Source of the DNA: Anaerosporobacter mobilis DSM 15930
GTDB lineage: Bacteria; Bacillota; Clostridia; Lachnospirales; Lachnospiraceae
NCBI RefSeq assembly: GCF_900142955.1
Contig: NZ_FRCP01000006.1
Span: 124,001 to 188,000 of the forward strand
Direction: 5' to 3'
DNA length: 64,000 nucleotides
The notes under the pieces: generated by a model
Told to the model about the DNA's origin: nothing
What the model saw: only the letters and a program-made list of their open reading frames with translations
Database searches by the model: none
Made by a program: the position numbers and the translations under genes
In this document: in pieces, positions 43,282-52,008 of the stretch
Layout: each line of letters opens with the position of its first letter
Numbering within the stretch: the first letter of the stretch is position 1

Positions 43282-44751
43282 ATGTTATATATTGGTATTG
43301 ATTTAGGTACATCTGCGGTTAAACTTCTTCTTATGGATGCAACAGGAGATATTAAGAAAATCGTTTCAAAAGAATATCCAATTTTCTTCCCACAAACAGG
43401 TTGGTCAGAGCAAAATCCAGAAGATTGGTACAATGCAACAATTGCTGGTTTGAAAGAGCTAACCGCCGAATGTGACACTACATTGATAAATGGATTAAGC
43501 TTTAGTGGCCAGATGCATGGACTTGTTATTCTTGATAAAGATGATCAAGTTATACGTCCAGCTATCTTATGGAATGATGGTCGTACACAAAAAGAATGTG
43601 ATTACCTTAATAACGAAATTGGACGTGAGAAATTATCTCAGTTTACAGCGAACATAGCACTTACTGGCTTTACTGCTCCTAAGCTACTATGGGTTAAGAA
43701 TAATGAGCCAGAGAACTTCGAACGTATTCAAAAAATCATGTTACCAAAAGACTACTTAGCTTACCGCCTAACTGGTAATCACTGTACAGATGTATCAGAT
43801 GCTTCTGGTATGCTACTACTTGATGTTAAGAATAAATGTTGGTCAAAAGATATGATTACGATTCTTGGCCTTACTGAGAACCAATTAGCTGAAATTCATG
43901 AAAGTTCAGATGTTATTGGCACTGTTAAAGAGGCAGTTGCCACAGAATTGAATTTCCCTTCAACTGTTAAGGTTATTATTGGTGGCGGCGATCAAGCTGT
44001 TGCTGCCGTTGGTACTGGTACAGTTGGTGATGGTATGTGTAATATCTCACTTGGTACTTCTGGTGTTGTATTCATCGCAAGTAAAAACTTTGCTGTAGAT
44101 GATAATAATGCATTACATTCGTTCGCTCATGCAGATAGAAAATATCATCTTATGGGGGTAACATTAAGTGCTGCTGCTTCAAACAAATGGTGGATGGACG
44201 AAATCATCGGAACAAAAGATTATGCTACAGAACAAAAAGAAATTAACAAACTAGGTGAAAACAACGTATTTTTCTTACCTTATTTGATGGGGGAACGTAC
44301 TCCACATAACAATCCAGATGCTAGAGGAACCTTTATCGGTATGACAATGAATACAACGCGTGCAGATATGACACAAGCTGTTCTAGAAGGTGTTGCTTAT
44401 TCTTTAAGAGATTGCCTTGAAATCGCACGCTCTCTTGGTGTAACAATCGAACGCACTCGTATTAATGGTGGTGGTGCAAAGAGTCCATTGTGGAAGAAGA
44501 TTATTGCCAATGTAATGAACGTTACTGTTGATACAATCAATAGCGAAGAAGGTCCAGCCTTTGGTGCTGCTATCCTAGCTTGTGTAGGTTGTAAAGAATA
44601 TGCTACCGTTGAAGAAGCAACAAGTGCATTAATTCAAGTAGTTGATTCTGTAGAACCAGATTCTGAACTTATATCAGCATATGACCAACAATACAAGAAA
44701 TTTACTATGCTATATCCTGCACTTAAAGATGTATTCAATGTAATCAAATAA
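43282..44751 (+). CDS. xylB: Xylulokinase
   Basis: A 489-residue FGGY-family kinase that phosphorylates D-xylulose to feed the pentose phosphate pathway. Evidence: the N-terminal phosphate loop YIGIDLGTSAVKLLLMD, the xylulokinase motif SGQMHGLVILD, catalytic-region KLLWVKNNEPENF and DVSDASGMLLLDV, and the C-terminal RINGGGAKSPLWKKIIANV. AAAGGACGAGG precedes the ATG. It stands alone on the plus strand with its own promoter and terminator. Confidence 0.94.
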   Translation: MLYIGIDLGTSAVKLLLMDATGDIKKIVSKEYPIFFPQTGWSEQNPEDWYNATIAGLKELTAECDTTLINGLSFSGQMHGLVILDKDDQVIRPAILWNDGRTQKECDYLNNEIGREKLSQFTANIALTGFTAPKLLWVKNNEPENFERIQKIMLPKDYLAYRLTGNHCTDVSDASGMLLLDVKNKCWSKDMITILGLTENQLAEIHESSDVIGTVKEAVATELNFPSTVKVIIGGGDQAVAAVGTGTVGDGMCNISLGTSGVVFIASKNFAVDDNNALHSFAHADRKYHLMGVTLSAAASNKWWMDEIIGTKDYATEQKEINKLGENNVFFLPYLMGERTPHNNPDARGTFIGMTMNTTRADMTQAVLEGVAYSLRDCLEIARSLGVTIERTRINGGGAKSPLWKKIIANVMNVTVDTINSEEGPAFGAAILACVGCKEYATVEEATSALIQVVDSVEPDSELISAYDQQYKKFTMLYPALKDVFNVIK

Positions 44752-44770
44752 TAATACTACAATGCAAATT

Positions 44771-44816
44771 AACATAAAAGAAGAAGCTGTCGTTTGACAG
44801 CTTCTTCTTTTATGTT
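44771..44816. terminator. Terminator between xylB and the unknown nuclease-like gene
   Basis: Two 21-base arms (44771-44791 and 44796-44816) are perfectly complementary around a GTTT loop. They contain a long A/T-rich shoulder, so the hairpin can act on both converging genes. Confidence 0.85.
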
Positions 44817-44885
44817 ATAAAAAACTTAATACAAATAATCGTCTTCATTGTTTTATCATTATTATTATCGTTTAATAATAGTCTT

Positions 44886-45644
44886 TTACAAATTCTTATC
44901 CTTATTATAATTGCGTTCATATAATTTCAGCCTACCTTGTTTTCCAACAAGACTGATTGCGCCAACACTACACATCACATTCAACGACACTTGCGCTAAT
45001 GTAACAGATACCTTTGCTATCTTCGAATAATCCTTCGTAGTAAATTGCACAGGCAATTCATCAGGAATCATCTTACTATAATCCGCTACGGTTTCAATAC
45101 TAATCTCTTCCTCTAATCCAATGGGAATTCGATCACTGCAACTAGATCCTTTCTTTCGGTCCTTACTCCACCCGTTAAGAAAACGATATTCTTCTACTTC
45201 TACCATTACAATTCTTAGATTTAGATTGGGATTATTCAGATATTCTTTAATCTTATATAATTCCACAAAAATCTGATGAGGTTTTCCTCTCTTAGGGGAT
45301 TTTCTTCTTGGTGTTATTTCTCCTGTTGTTTCATCTATCCAACATAGCCATTTACAAGCTGCGATTGGATACACAATCGTAACTGGATGTTTAGGTAAAA
45401 AAGCACCTAACTTCCCCCTAAGTTTATTGAATTGCCGTGTCTGTATTTCAATGATACCAGATTCATTCATAATATCAGCAACTTTGGCACCTATCTTAAT
45501 CTCCTGTTTACTGCTATCAGGTTCATAATAATTCTTTAATACGGAATGTAATGTTTTCTCACTTAATGTTCCTATTCCATCTCTTGTTGCGACAGAATTG
45601 ACCACCATATCGCAAACTATATCAAACCGTTCCTTATCTACCAT
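44886..45644 (-). CDS. Conserved clostridial protein, PD-(D/E)XK-like residues plus C-terminal winged helix
   Basis: A 252-residue protein of a conserved but uncharacterised clostridial family. Residues Glu29 (LSEKTLHSVLK), Asp57 (VADIMNE) and Glu66-x-Gln68 (IIEIQTRQ) have the order and spacing of a PD-(D/E)XK nuclease core, with Gln in place of Lys. The middle carries a Lys-rich stretch (PRRKSPKRGKPHQIF), and the C-terminus (about 205-250) resembles a winged helix. The start has GGAGT at suitable spacing. A PerR-box-like sequence lies about 40 bases upstream. The nuclease reading is my inference. Confidence 0.6.
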   Translation of the reverse strand: MVDKERFDIVCDMVVNSVATRDGIGTLSEKTLHSVLKNYYEPDSSKQEIKIGAKVADIMNESGIIEIQTRQFNKLRGKLGAFLPKHPVTIVYPIAACKWLCWIDETTGEITPRRKSPKRGKPHQIFVELYKIKEYLNNPNLNLRIVMVEVEEYRFLNGWSKDRKKGSSCSDRIPIGLEEEISIETVADYSKMIPDELPVQFTTKDYSKIAKVSVTLAQVSLNVMCSVGAISLVGKQGRLKLYERNYNKDKNL

Positions 45645-45682
45645 GCGCTTTACTCCAAACTATACTATATTCCATACATATC

Positions 45683-45695
45683 AGTAATCATTAAT
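45683..45695 (-). promoter_or_regulatory. Possible third PerR-like box
   Basis: Minus-strand ATTAATGATTACT resembles the boxes at 41682 and 42360 (AGTAATGATTACT) with two differences. It lies 39 bases upstream of the unknown gene at 44886-45644. It could place that gene in the same regulon, or be chance in AT-rich DNA. Confidence 0.35.
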
Positions 45696-45760
45696 TATCA
45701 TAATATAATTGTAATAAACTTCTCTACGAATTGCAATATAGTATAATAAACGGTTAGTCT

Positions 45761-47950
45761 CTATTGACGAACAAGATGAATCAATGTTGACTGATAATCT
45801 CCCCACATTTGCTGAATTAGTATACCTGCATTCATATAAGCAGCACCTGTCATTACTAAATCTGTTCCCTCCCATGCATATAGCGCATCCTCTTGAAGAC
45901 CTTTCAGGCGAATACGTCTACTATGTGAGTTTGCAAGGTTCGTTACAATAACATACGTAACTAATGCTTCACTCTTGTCCGCTGCAACTACTTCATAACA
46001 ATCATAATATTTGGTATCTGCAACATTGGCTATTCTGTAATAATCACCACTTTGAATTAATCTTGCATATTGGTGATACATCTCAACTTGTTCTGGAATC
46101 ATGTCCCTATCTTCTTTCGAAATCTTCGTTACATCTAACTCATATCCAAATGTTCCTGCTAACGCTACATGTCCTCTTGTCTTGAACGGTGTTACTCTGC
46201 CTGTAGCATGATTTGGACAGTCACTAACGTGTGCACTCATTGTAGAAAGAGGATAAACCATGGCTGTACCACGTTGGATCTCCAATCTCTCAATTGCATC
46301 TGTATTATCTGAGCACCAGATCTGTGGACTATAATATAACATACCCGCGTCAAATCTTGCTCCACCACCAGAACAATTCTCTAATAATAGGTCGGGGAAA
46401 TCCGTAACCAAGCGTTCCATCATCTCATAAACCCCAAGAACGTAACGATGAGATAGTTCTCCCATCTGTTGACTATTTAATACTCTACTTCCTAGATTCG
46501 TTAACTGACGATTCATATCCCATTTTACATATTCGATATTTGCACTTGTTAGAATATCTTTTACACGGTTGTAGATATACTCACGTACTTCTTCACGTCC
46601 AATATCAAGAACATATTGATTTCTGCTTAATGTCATTGGCTTTCCTTCAATCTGGATTGCCCAATCAGGGTGCTCTTCATATAATTTAGATTCTGGCGAA
46701 ATCATCTCCGGTTCAAACCAAATACCAAATTTCATACCAAGGGCATTCACTTCATCGACTAATGACTTCAAACCACCTTCAATTTTATCCTCATTCACAA
46801 ACCAATCACCTAGAGCACGGTTATCGTCAAAACGATTTCCAAACCAACCATCATCCATTACTAACATCTCAATTCCTAATTCAGATGCTTGCTTTGCAAT
46901 AGACACAAGTTTTTCTTTATTGAAATCAAAATAGGTTGCCTCCCAGTTGTTAATTAGAATCGGGCGCTTTTGGTCTCTGTATTTACTACGGATTAGATGT
47001 CTTCTATAAATGTTGTGAAAGTTACGAGTCATCTGGCCAATACCTTCGCTTGAATATGTCATTACAACCTCTGGAGTTTGGAACTGTTCACCGGACTTTA
47101 ATAACCAATTAAACTCTTCTGGATTAATTCCCATTAACAAGCGCGTACAATTAAATTGAGTTCCCTCTGCTTGCGCATTAAAGTTACCGGAATACACAAA
47201 ACTAAAACCATATACATCACCAAAATCTTCTGTAGCCTCTCTTGCACACAATGCCATGAATGGATGTTCTTGATGACTAGATTCCCCTCGTACGGAGTTA
47301 ACCCCTTGTTTGCCGAGAGAAAGAGGTGATCTTTGAACATGTCTTTCTCTTGCCCATGAACCATGTAACGTAATTAGGTCATAATCAACACCATCAAAAT
47401 CTTGACAACAAGAATATGCCTTTTCAATCATTATGGTTTTATCTGTGTTATTAATAATTTTAACATCTCTTGTTATAACATCTTCCTCTTCAAAGACACT
47501 ATATGACAATACAACTTCTATCCCTGTGAATACATCTTCACATGTGATGGACAATGTCATACAACTTGAATCATCTCCGAATGTTGCTGGTAATCCTTTT
47601 AAACCTTCTTTACCTTTACTTATATCATGGCTTACATACTGTAATCTACTGGCAGTGTGTCCATCTTCACTGCGTAACTTTAATGCAGAGTCTCGATAGT
47701 CTCCTATCCCATGTGTAGAATATTCTGTTGGAAATGTATCATAGAAGGAACAACGATCCCTGTTGTTCTCCGTTGGAATATAAGGAGGCTCATAGATTCT
47801 GAGTAAATATGACATCTCCTCGTCCTCTATCCTCTTTCCATAATAAACATGACCAATAAACTGTTCTTTATCCACGATAGCTATCATATACGTTGATTTT
47901 TTAGTATCAAGCTTGAATGTCTTGCTGTTATTGAAATATGTAATTCCCAT
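45761..47950 (-). CDS. Alpha-galactosidase, glycoside hydrolase family 36
   Basis: A 729-residue GH36 enzyme that releases galactose from raffinose-type sugars or galactomannan side chains. An N-terminal beta-sandwich precedes the TIM barrel. The probable nucleophile Asp lies in EYVKWDMNRQLT and the acid/base Asp in WCSDNTDAIERLEIQRG. No signal peptide is visible, so it acts in the cytoplasm on imported oligosaccharides. ATG 47950 (MGITYFNNSKTF) has GGAGGAG upstream and is preferred to the start 12 bases earlier. It is transcribed alone from a clear promoter. Confidence 0.95.
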   Translation of the reverse strand: MGITYFNNSKTFKLDTKKSTYMIAIVDKEQFIGHVYYGKRIEDEEMSYLLRIYEPPYIPTENNRDRCSFYDTFPTEYSTHGIGDYRDSALKLRSEDGHTASRLQYVSHDISKGKEGLKGLPATFGDDSSCMTLSITCEDVFTGIEVVLSYSVFEEEDVITRDVKIINNTDKTIMIEKAYSCCQDFDGVDYDLITLHGSWARERHVQRSPLSLGKQGVNSVRGESSHQEHPFMALCAREATEDFGDVYGFSFVYSGNFNAQAEGTQFNCTRLLMGINPEEFNWLLKSGEQFQTPEVVMTYSSEGIGQMTRNFHNIYRRHLIRSKYRDQKRPILINNWEATYFDFNKEKLVSIAKQASELGIEMLVMDDGWFGNRFDDNRALGDWFVNEDKIEGGLKSLVDEVNALGMKFGIWFEPEMISPESKLYEEHPDWAIQIEGKPMTLSRNQYVLDIGREEVREYIYNRVKDILTSANIEYVKWDMNRQLTNLGSRVLNSQQMGELSHRYVLGVYEMMERLVTDFPDLLLENCSGGGARFDAGMLYYSPQIWCSDNTDAIERLEIQRGTAMVYPLSTMSAHVSDCPNHATGRVTPFKTRGHVALAGTFGYELDVTKISKEDRDMIPEQVEMYHQYARLIQSGDYYRIANVADTKYYDCYEVVAADKSEALVTYVIVTNLANSHSRRIRLKGLQEDALYAWEGTDLVMTGAAYMNAGILIQQMWGDYQSTLIHLVRQ

Positions 47951-47999
47951 AGTCTCCTCCATTACTTATCTTCGTTAGTAGTATTGTTAATATACTTCC

Positions 48000-48028
48000 A
48001 TTGTAACTTGACTTGTTAGAATAATCAA
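48000..48028 (-). promoter_or_regulatory. Promoter of the alpha-galactosidase gene
   Basis: On the minus strand TTGATT (48028-48023) and TACAAT (48005-48000) are 17 bases apart, about 50 bases ahead of the ATG. Confidence 0.65.
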
Positions 48029-48125
48029 TTAATTTTTTAACATTCTCTAATTAATTTTAGTCCAAAAGTCGCTTAATAATTTAATTAAACTATTTCTATT
48101 ATTAGAACAAAAATTCCCATGACGC

Positions 48126-48159
48126 AAAAAAGCTGTCCGTTTTCCAAAAAACGGACAGC
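48126..48159 (-). terminator. Terminator downstream of the DEAD-box helicase gene
   Basis: GCTGTCCGTTTT (48132-48143) and AAAACGGACAGC (48148-48159) form a perfect 12-bp stem with a four-base loop. On the minus strand it is followed by TTTTTT. Confidence 0.9.
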
Positions 48160-48218
48160 CCTTCAACATATATTATTATTTTTTGTCGACTTTTTAATGA
48201 GTCATCATCATTAAACTA

Positions 48219-49811
48219 CTACTTTCTATTAGCAGGTTCGATGTTGATGCTCTTTCCTTTGATCTTAGCATCCTTCATAACTTGAACTACTTCAGCAGCA
48301 TATTCCTTTGGCACTTCAACGAATGTATACTTATCAAACATATCAATGGTACCAATTAATTTACCTGGCATACCTGTTTCACCAGCGATAGCTCCAAGGA
48401 TATCTCCTGGTCTTGCATTTTGTTTTTTACCGATATTGATGAATAGACGAACCATTCCTTCTCCAGCGCCAGTATCACCAAAATCAACTGATTCAGGAGA
48501 TATCGAATCATTTTGCTCATTATCACCCATTGCAAGCTTTAAGAAAGCAGCAGCTACATCAAGTGAAGTGTAATCTTCTTCATTCACTCTAGATTCAATC
48601 AAATCTACCATCTTACTTAGATCTTCTGACTTGATTAATTCATCAATTTTATTAAGAATCTTCTCAACCTTTGTATTAGCAACATCATTAACTGATGGAA
48701 TTGGTTGACATACAATCTTTGTTTTACAATATCTTTGAATATCTTTTAATTTATAAACTTCTTTTCCTACAACGAAAGTAAAGGCTCTACCTTTTCTTCC
48801 TGCACGACCTGTTCTACCAATACGGTGAACATAGAATTCATCATCTTGTGGTACATCATAGTTGAATACTGCTTCTACATCATCAACGTCAATACCCCTA
48901 GCAGCTACATCAGTCGCTACTAAGATTTCTGTTTTTCCATTACGGAATCCATTCATTACACGGTCTCTTTGTTGTTGTTTTAAATCGCCGTGAAGACCTT
49001 CTGCAAAATATCCTCTTCCTTTTAGGGAAGTAACTAATTCATCTACCATCTTCTTCGTATTACAGAATACTAATGATAATTTAGGGTCATACATATCAAG
49101 CAATCTTGATAGAACTTCTTCTTTGTTCTTTGGTTTACATTCATAGTAATACTGTTCGATCTTTGGTACTGTTAATTCTTTCTTAACAACCTTGATTATA
49201 GTCGCATCTTTTTGATACGTACGAGCGATATCCATAATTGGCTTAGGCATTGTAGCTGAGAATAATACTGTTTGGCGTTCTTCTGGCATTTCCTTAAGGA
49301 TCGTTTCAATATCCTCGCGGAATCCCATGTTAAGCATCTCATCTGCTTCATCAAGTACAATCATCTTTACTTCACTAAACTTAACAGTTTTTCTTCTCAT
49401 ATGATCCATAACACGTCCTGGAGTACCGATAACAACTTGTGTTCCGGCTTTAAGAGAGCGAATCTGTTTTGTAATATCTTGGCCACCATAGATTGGTAAT
49501 ACTTTAATTCCGTGAAGGAATTTCGCTAATTTACGGATCTCTTCAGCAACCTGGATCGCTAACTCTCTAGTAGGGCAAAGAACTACAGCTTGAAGGTGCT
49601 TGCTCTTTGGATCAACTGATTCAAGTAGTGGGATACCGAAAGCAGCTGTCTTTCCTGTACCAGTCTGTGCTTGACCAATGATGTCTCCTCCTTCTAATAC
49701 TACAGGTATAGCTTTTGCTTGTATTGGGCTTGCCTGCTCAAATCCCATCTCAATAATCCCTTTTAATAAGGGAGCGGATAAATTTAACTCATCAAATCTA
49801 ACTGTTTCCAT
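48219..49811 (-). CDS. DEAD-box RNA helicase with DbpA-type RNA-binding domain
   Basis: A 530-residue DEAD-box helicase (CshA/DeaD type). Motifs: Q-motif FEQASPIQAKAIP, Walker A AQTGTGKTAAFG, DEAD at VLDEADEMLNMGF, SAT at LFSATMPKP, and RGIDVDDVEAVFNYD with HRIGRTGRAGRKG. The C-terminal ~75 residues (MVRLFINIGKKQNARPGDIL to KGKSINIEPANRK) are a DbpA RNA-binding domain, which targets structured RNA, often 23S rRNA. It likely works in ribosome assembly or RNA decay, especially in the cold. The long leader with a terminator-like stem suggests attenuation. Confidence 0.95.
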   Translation of the reverse strand: METVRFDELNLSAPLLKGIIEMGFEQASPIQAKAIPVVLEGGDIIGQAQTGTGKTAAFGIPLLESVDPKSKHLQAVVLCPTRELAIQVAEEIRKLAKFLHGIKVLPIYGGQDITKQIRSLKAGTQVVIGTPGRVMDHMRRKTVKFSEVKMIVLDEADEMLNMGFREDIETILKEMPEERQTVLFSATMPKPIMDIARTYQKDATIIKVVKKELTVPKIEQYYYECKPKNKEEVLSRLLDMYDPKLSLVFCNTKKMVDELVTSLKGRGYFAEGLHGDLKQQQRDRVMNGFRNGKTEILVATDVAARGIDVDDVEAVFNYDVPQDDEFYVHRIGRTGRAGRKGRAFTFVVGKEVYKLKDIQRYCKTKIVCQPIPSVNDVANTKVEKILNKIDELIKSEDLSKMVDLIESRVNEEDYTSLDVAAAFLKLAMGDNEQNDSISPESVDFGDTGAGEGMVRLFINIGKKQNARPGDILGAIAGETGMPGKLIGTIDMFDKYTFVEVPKEYAAEVVQVMKDAKIKGKSINIEPANRK

Positions 49812-49873
49812 TTCTATAATTAATCCTTTCTGTTCTTACTTGATATAAGAATCAGCGTCGAAGTAGATTTCCA

Positions 49874-49908
49874 CAAAAAAACCCTTAGCCTAACAACCCG
49901 GGACTAAG
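49874..49908 (-). promoter_or_regulatory. Terminator-like attenuator in the helicase leader
   Basis: On the minus strand CTTAGTCC (49908-49901) pairs with GGCTAAG (49890-49884) with one bulge, and GGGTTTTTTT follows. It lies 63 bases upstream of the helicase start, inside a gap (49812-50250) that otherwise shows no gene. Such placement is typical of premature termination control. Confidence 0.55.
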
Positions 49909-50250
49909 AGTACCTTAATTTAGTGAAGCATCGCATTTATATTATTTCTTATCTGTAACTATTTTATAACTTCTATATTGAAGAAACAATCCATAATTTC
50001 TCAAATTTTTCTAATAAAAGAAAACAATTACGTACAACGAAATAAACAACCAATCCTAATACCATCTTTAGGCATTTTGCCTAACTTTCACATTTCGTTC
50101 TTGTGAAGTATAACATGTACCTATGTAAATGTCAAGAAAGCTTACTTTAATTTGTATAAAAATAATTTTGATATTTGTATAAATAATCAATTGCAAAATC
50201 TCAAACATTTATCTTGTTAAAATCATACTATTCCATAGAACTATACACAA

Positions 50251-50298
50251 AAAAGTTGCTACTCAAGTACCCTTTCACAGATTCATGTAGCAACTTTT
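50251..50298 (-). terminator. Terminator of the LacI-family gene
   Basis: AAAAGTTGCTAC (50251-50262) and GTAGCAACTTTT (50287-50298) are perfect arms. The minus-strand stem runs into TTTTTTGTG. Confidence 0.88.
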
Positions 50299-50370
50299 GA
50301 TTCTTCTTTATCTATGTAGATGCTAAGATTTTAATTGCACTAACATTCCGTTAATCCAAAAACTCGTTAC

Positions 50371-51378
50371 TTAAATCTCTTTAACAGACTTACCAAGCTG
50401 AATCTTTCCCGCTATTACAACACGTTCAATTAATGCAGTTCTTGGTTTTTCAATTAAGTTAACCAAATGTATTGCCGCTTCTCTTCCTAATCGAGAGGTA
50501 TCCTGTTTTAATGTTGTTAGCTTTGGTTCTAATACATCGGAGATCGTAAGACCATCGTAACCAACCACTGAAATATCCTCTGGAATCCGGTACCCTAATC
50601 CTTTGATTACATTAATACCACCAATGCAAGCAAAATCATCTGGATAGAAGATACAAGTTGGACGTTCTTTTAACTGTAATAATTCCCTTGTAAGTTCTTC
50701 CGCCTTCTGCGAGTCATGATAAGCACCTTCTCTTATATATTCATCCGGCACTTCTACATTCAACTCTTCTAGTGTACGATAAAAACTTGCTAGTCGGTCC
50801 GTTGTAACAGAAGAATCAGCACCATGTATATACGCAATCTTTCTATGTCCTGCTTGATAAACATACTCAACTAAGTCATGCATACCTTTAACGTTATCCG
50901 AAATAACAGCAATTCTATTGTTAAAAATATGATCAATTGTGACAACGGGTAGGTCACTATTAATTAATTCTAGTACTTCTTCATGATTAAAATTCACACA
51001 TGCAATTACAACACCATCGACACCACGATACATACAGTGCTCATAATAAGACATCGTTCGAACCCCAATGCGGTGATTAATAAATGTGATATCATAACCA
51101 TTCTTCTCCGCTTCAACTTTAAACCCCTCTAATACCCTTGCAAAATACTCATGTGTAAGTCCACTATTGGCGTCATCAACAAATAACACACCTATATTAT
51201 AGGTACGATTTGTCTTCAAAGCACGCGCTGCCGAATTAGGGAAATACCCCATTTCTTTTGCCGTTTCTTTAATTATTAACTTTTTTTCTTGACTAATATC
51301 ACTGTGATCATTTAAGGCTTTACTGACTGTTGCAACAGAAACCTTACACTTTAATGCAATATCCTTCATCGATACCAT
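50371..51378 (-). CDS. LacI family transcriptional regulator
   Basis: A 335-residue LacI/GalR repressor with the N-terminal helix-turn-helix MKDIALKCKVSVATVSKALN and hinge (FPNSAARALKTNRTYNIGVLF), followed by a periplasmic-binding-protein-like effector domain (about 60-330). The start at 51378 (MVSMKDI) has GGGGGAAA upstream. It is divergent from cellobiose phosphorylase across a 630-bp gap, so it probably controls that gene in response to a cellodextrin or related sugar. The inducer is unknown. Confidence 0.93.
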   Translation of the reverse strand: MVSMKDIALKCKVSVATVSKALNDHSDISQEKKLIIKETAKEMGYFPNSAARALKTNRTYNIGVLFVDDANSGLTHEYFARVLEGFKVEAEKNGYDITFINHRIGVRTMSYYEHCMYRGVDGVVIACVNFNHEEVLELINSDLPVVTIDHIFNNRIAVISDNVKGMHDLVEYVYQAGHRKIAYIHGADSSVTTDRLASFYRTLEELNVEVPDEYIREGAYHDSQKAEELTRELLQLKERPTCIFYPDDFACIGGINVIKGLGYRIPEDISVVGYDGLTISDVLEPKLTTLKQDTSRLGREAAIHLVNLIEKPRTALIERVVIAGKIQLGKSVKEI

Positions 51379-52008
51379 ATATATTTCCCCCAAATAACGA
51401 CTATACTTTTGACATTATACAACATTTTCTACAAATAAGCAAAAAAATGTTAGAGAATCTTGATAAAAATATCTGCAACCTATCTTTATTTGCTTAAACG
51501 ATTTCGTCCTTAACTATAGCACATTATTTGTACTATTACAATATATATACAAGTTTCTTATTTTATTTTTGTACAATATGTACAATAAAATGTTTATACT
51601 TTAGTAAGTCCTTATATAACATCTTTTTGTTTTTTCGTATTTATTATTTTTCCACTTAATTTTACAATTTATTCTAATATAATTGCATATTTACACATAC
51701 TATAATCTATTAATCTTTTTATTAAGAATGTCTGCTTTTTTATTCGAATTTACTGTTCAATTGTATATTTCGCATATATAAAAGTGAGTTTTTTGTTGAT
51801 TTACTACAAAGATTGGGTTGTATATTGCTTTTATTCCAATTGTAATATATACTGATTCTATAAAGGATATAAGTTTAATTAGTTACTTAATCGTTTTCAT
51901 AACTTTGGTTTATACTAACACTTACGTATCCTATCAAGACTGTAAATATGGTATCTTTTCGATATCGAATTGTGAATTTATTTATTTTAAGAATGGAGAA
52001 TGAATAAG
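51379..52008. promoter_or_regulatory. Very AT-rich divergent regulatory gap, lacI / cellobiose phosphorylase
   Basis: A 630-bp gap with no convincing gene; a weak open frame at 51818-52003 lacks a ribosome site and a sensible sequence. The only GC-containing palindrome-like site is TTAAACGATTTCGT near 51493-51506. It resembles the AAACG core of LacI-family operators but is imperfect. The GGAG used by the phosphorylase gene is at the right end. Promoters were not assigned with confidence because of base composition. Confidence 0.4.

Noticed and set aside
51818..52003. 61-codon frame upstream of cellobiose phosphorylase
   Set aside because: AT-driven open frame with no ribosome site, overlapping the true gene start.
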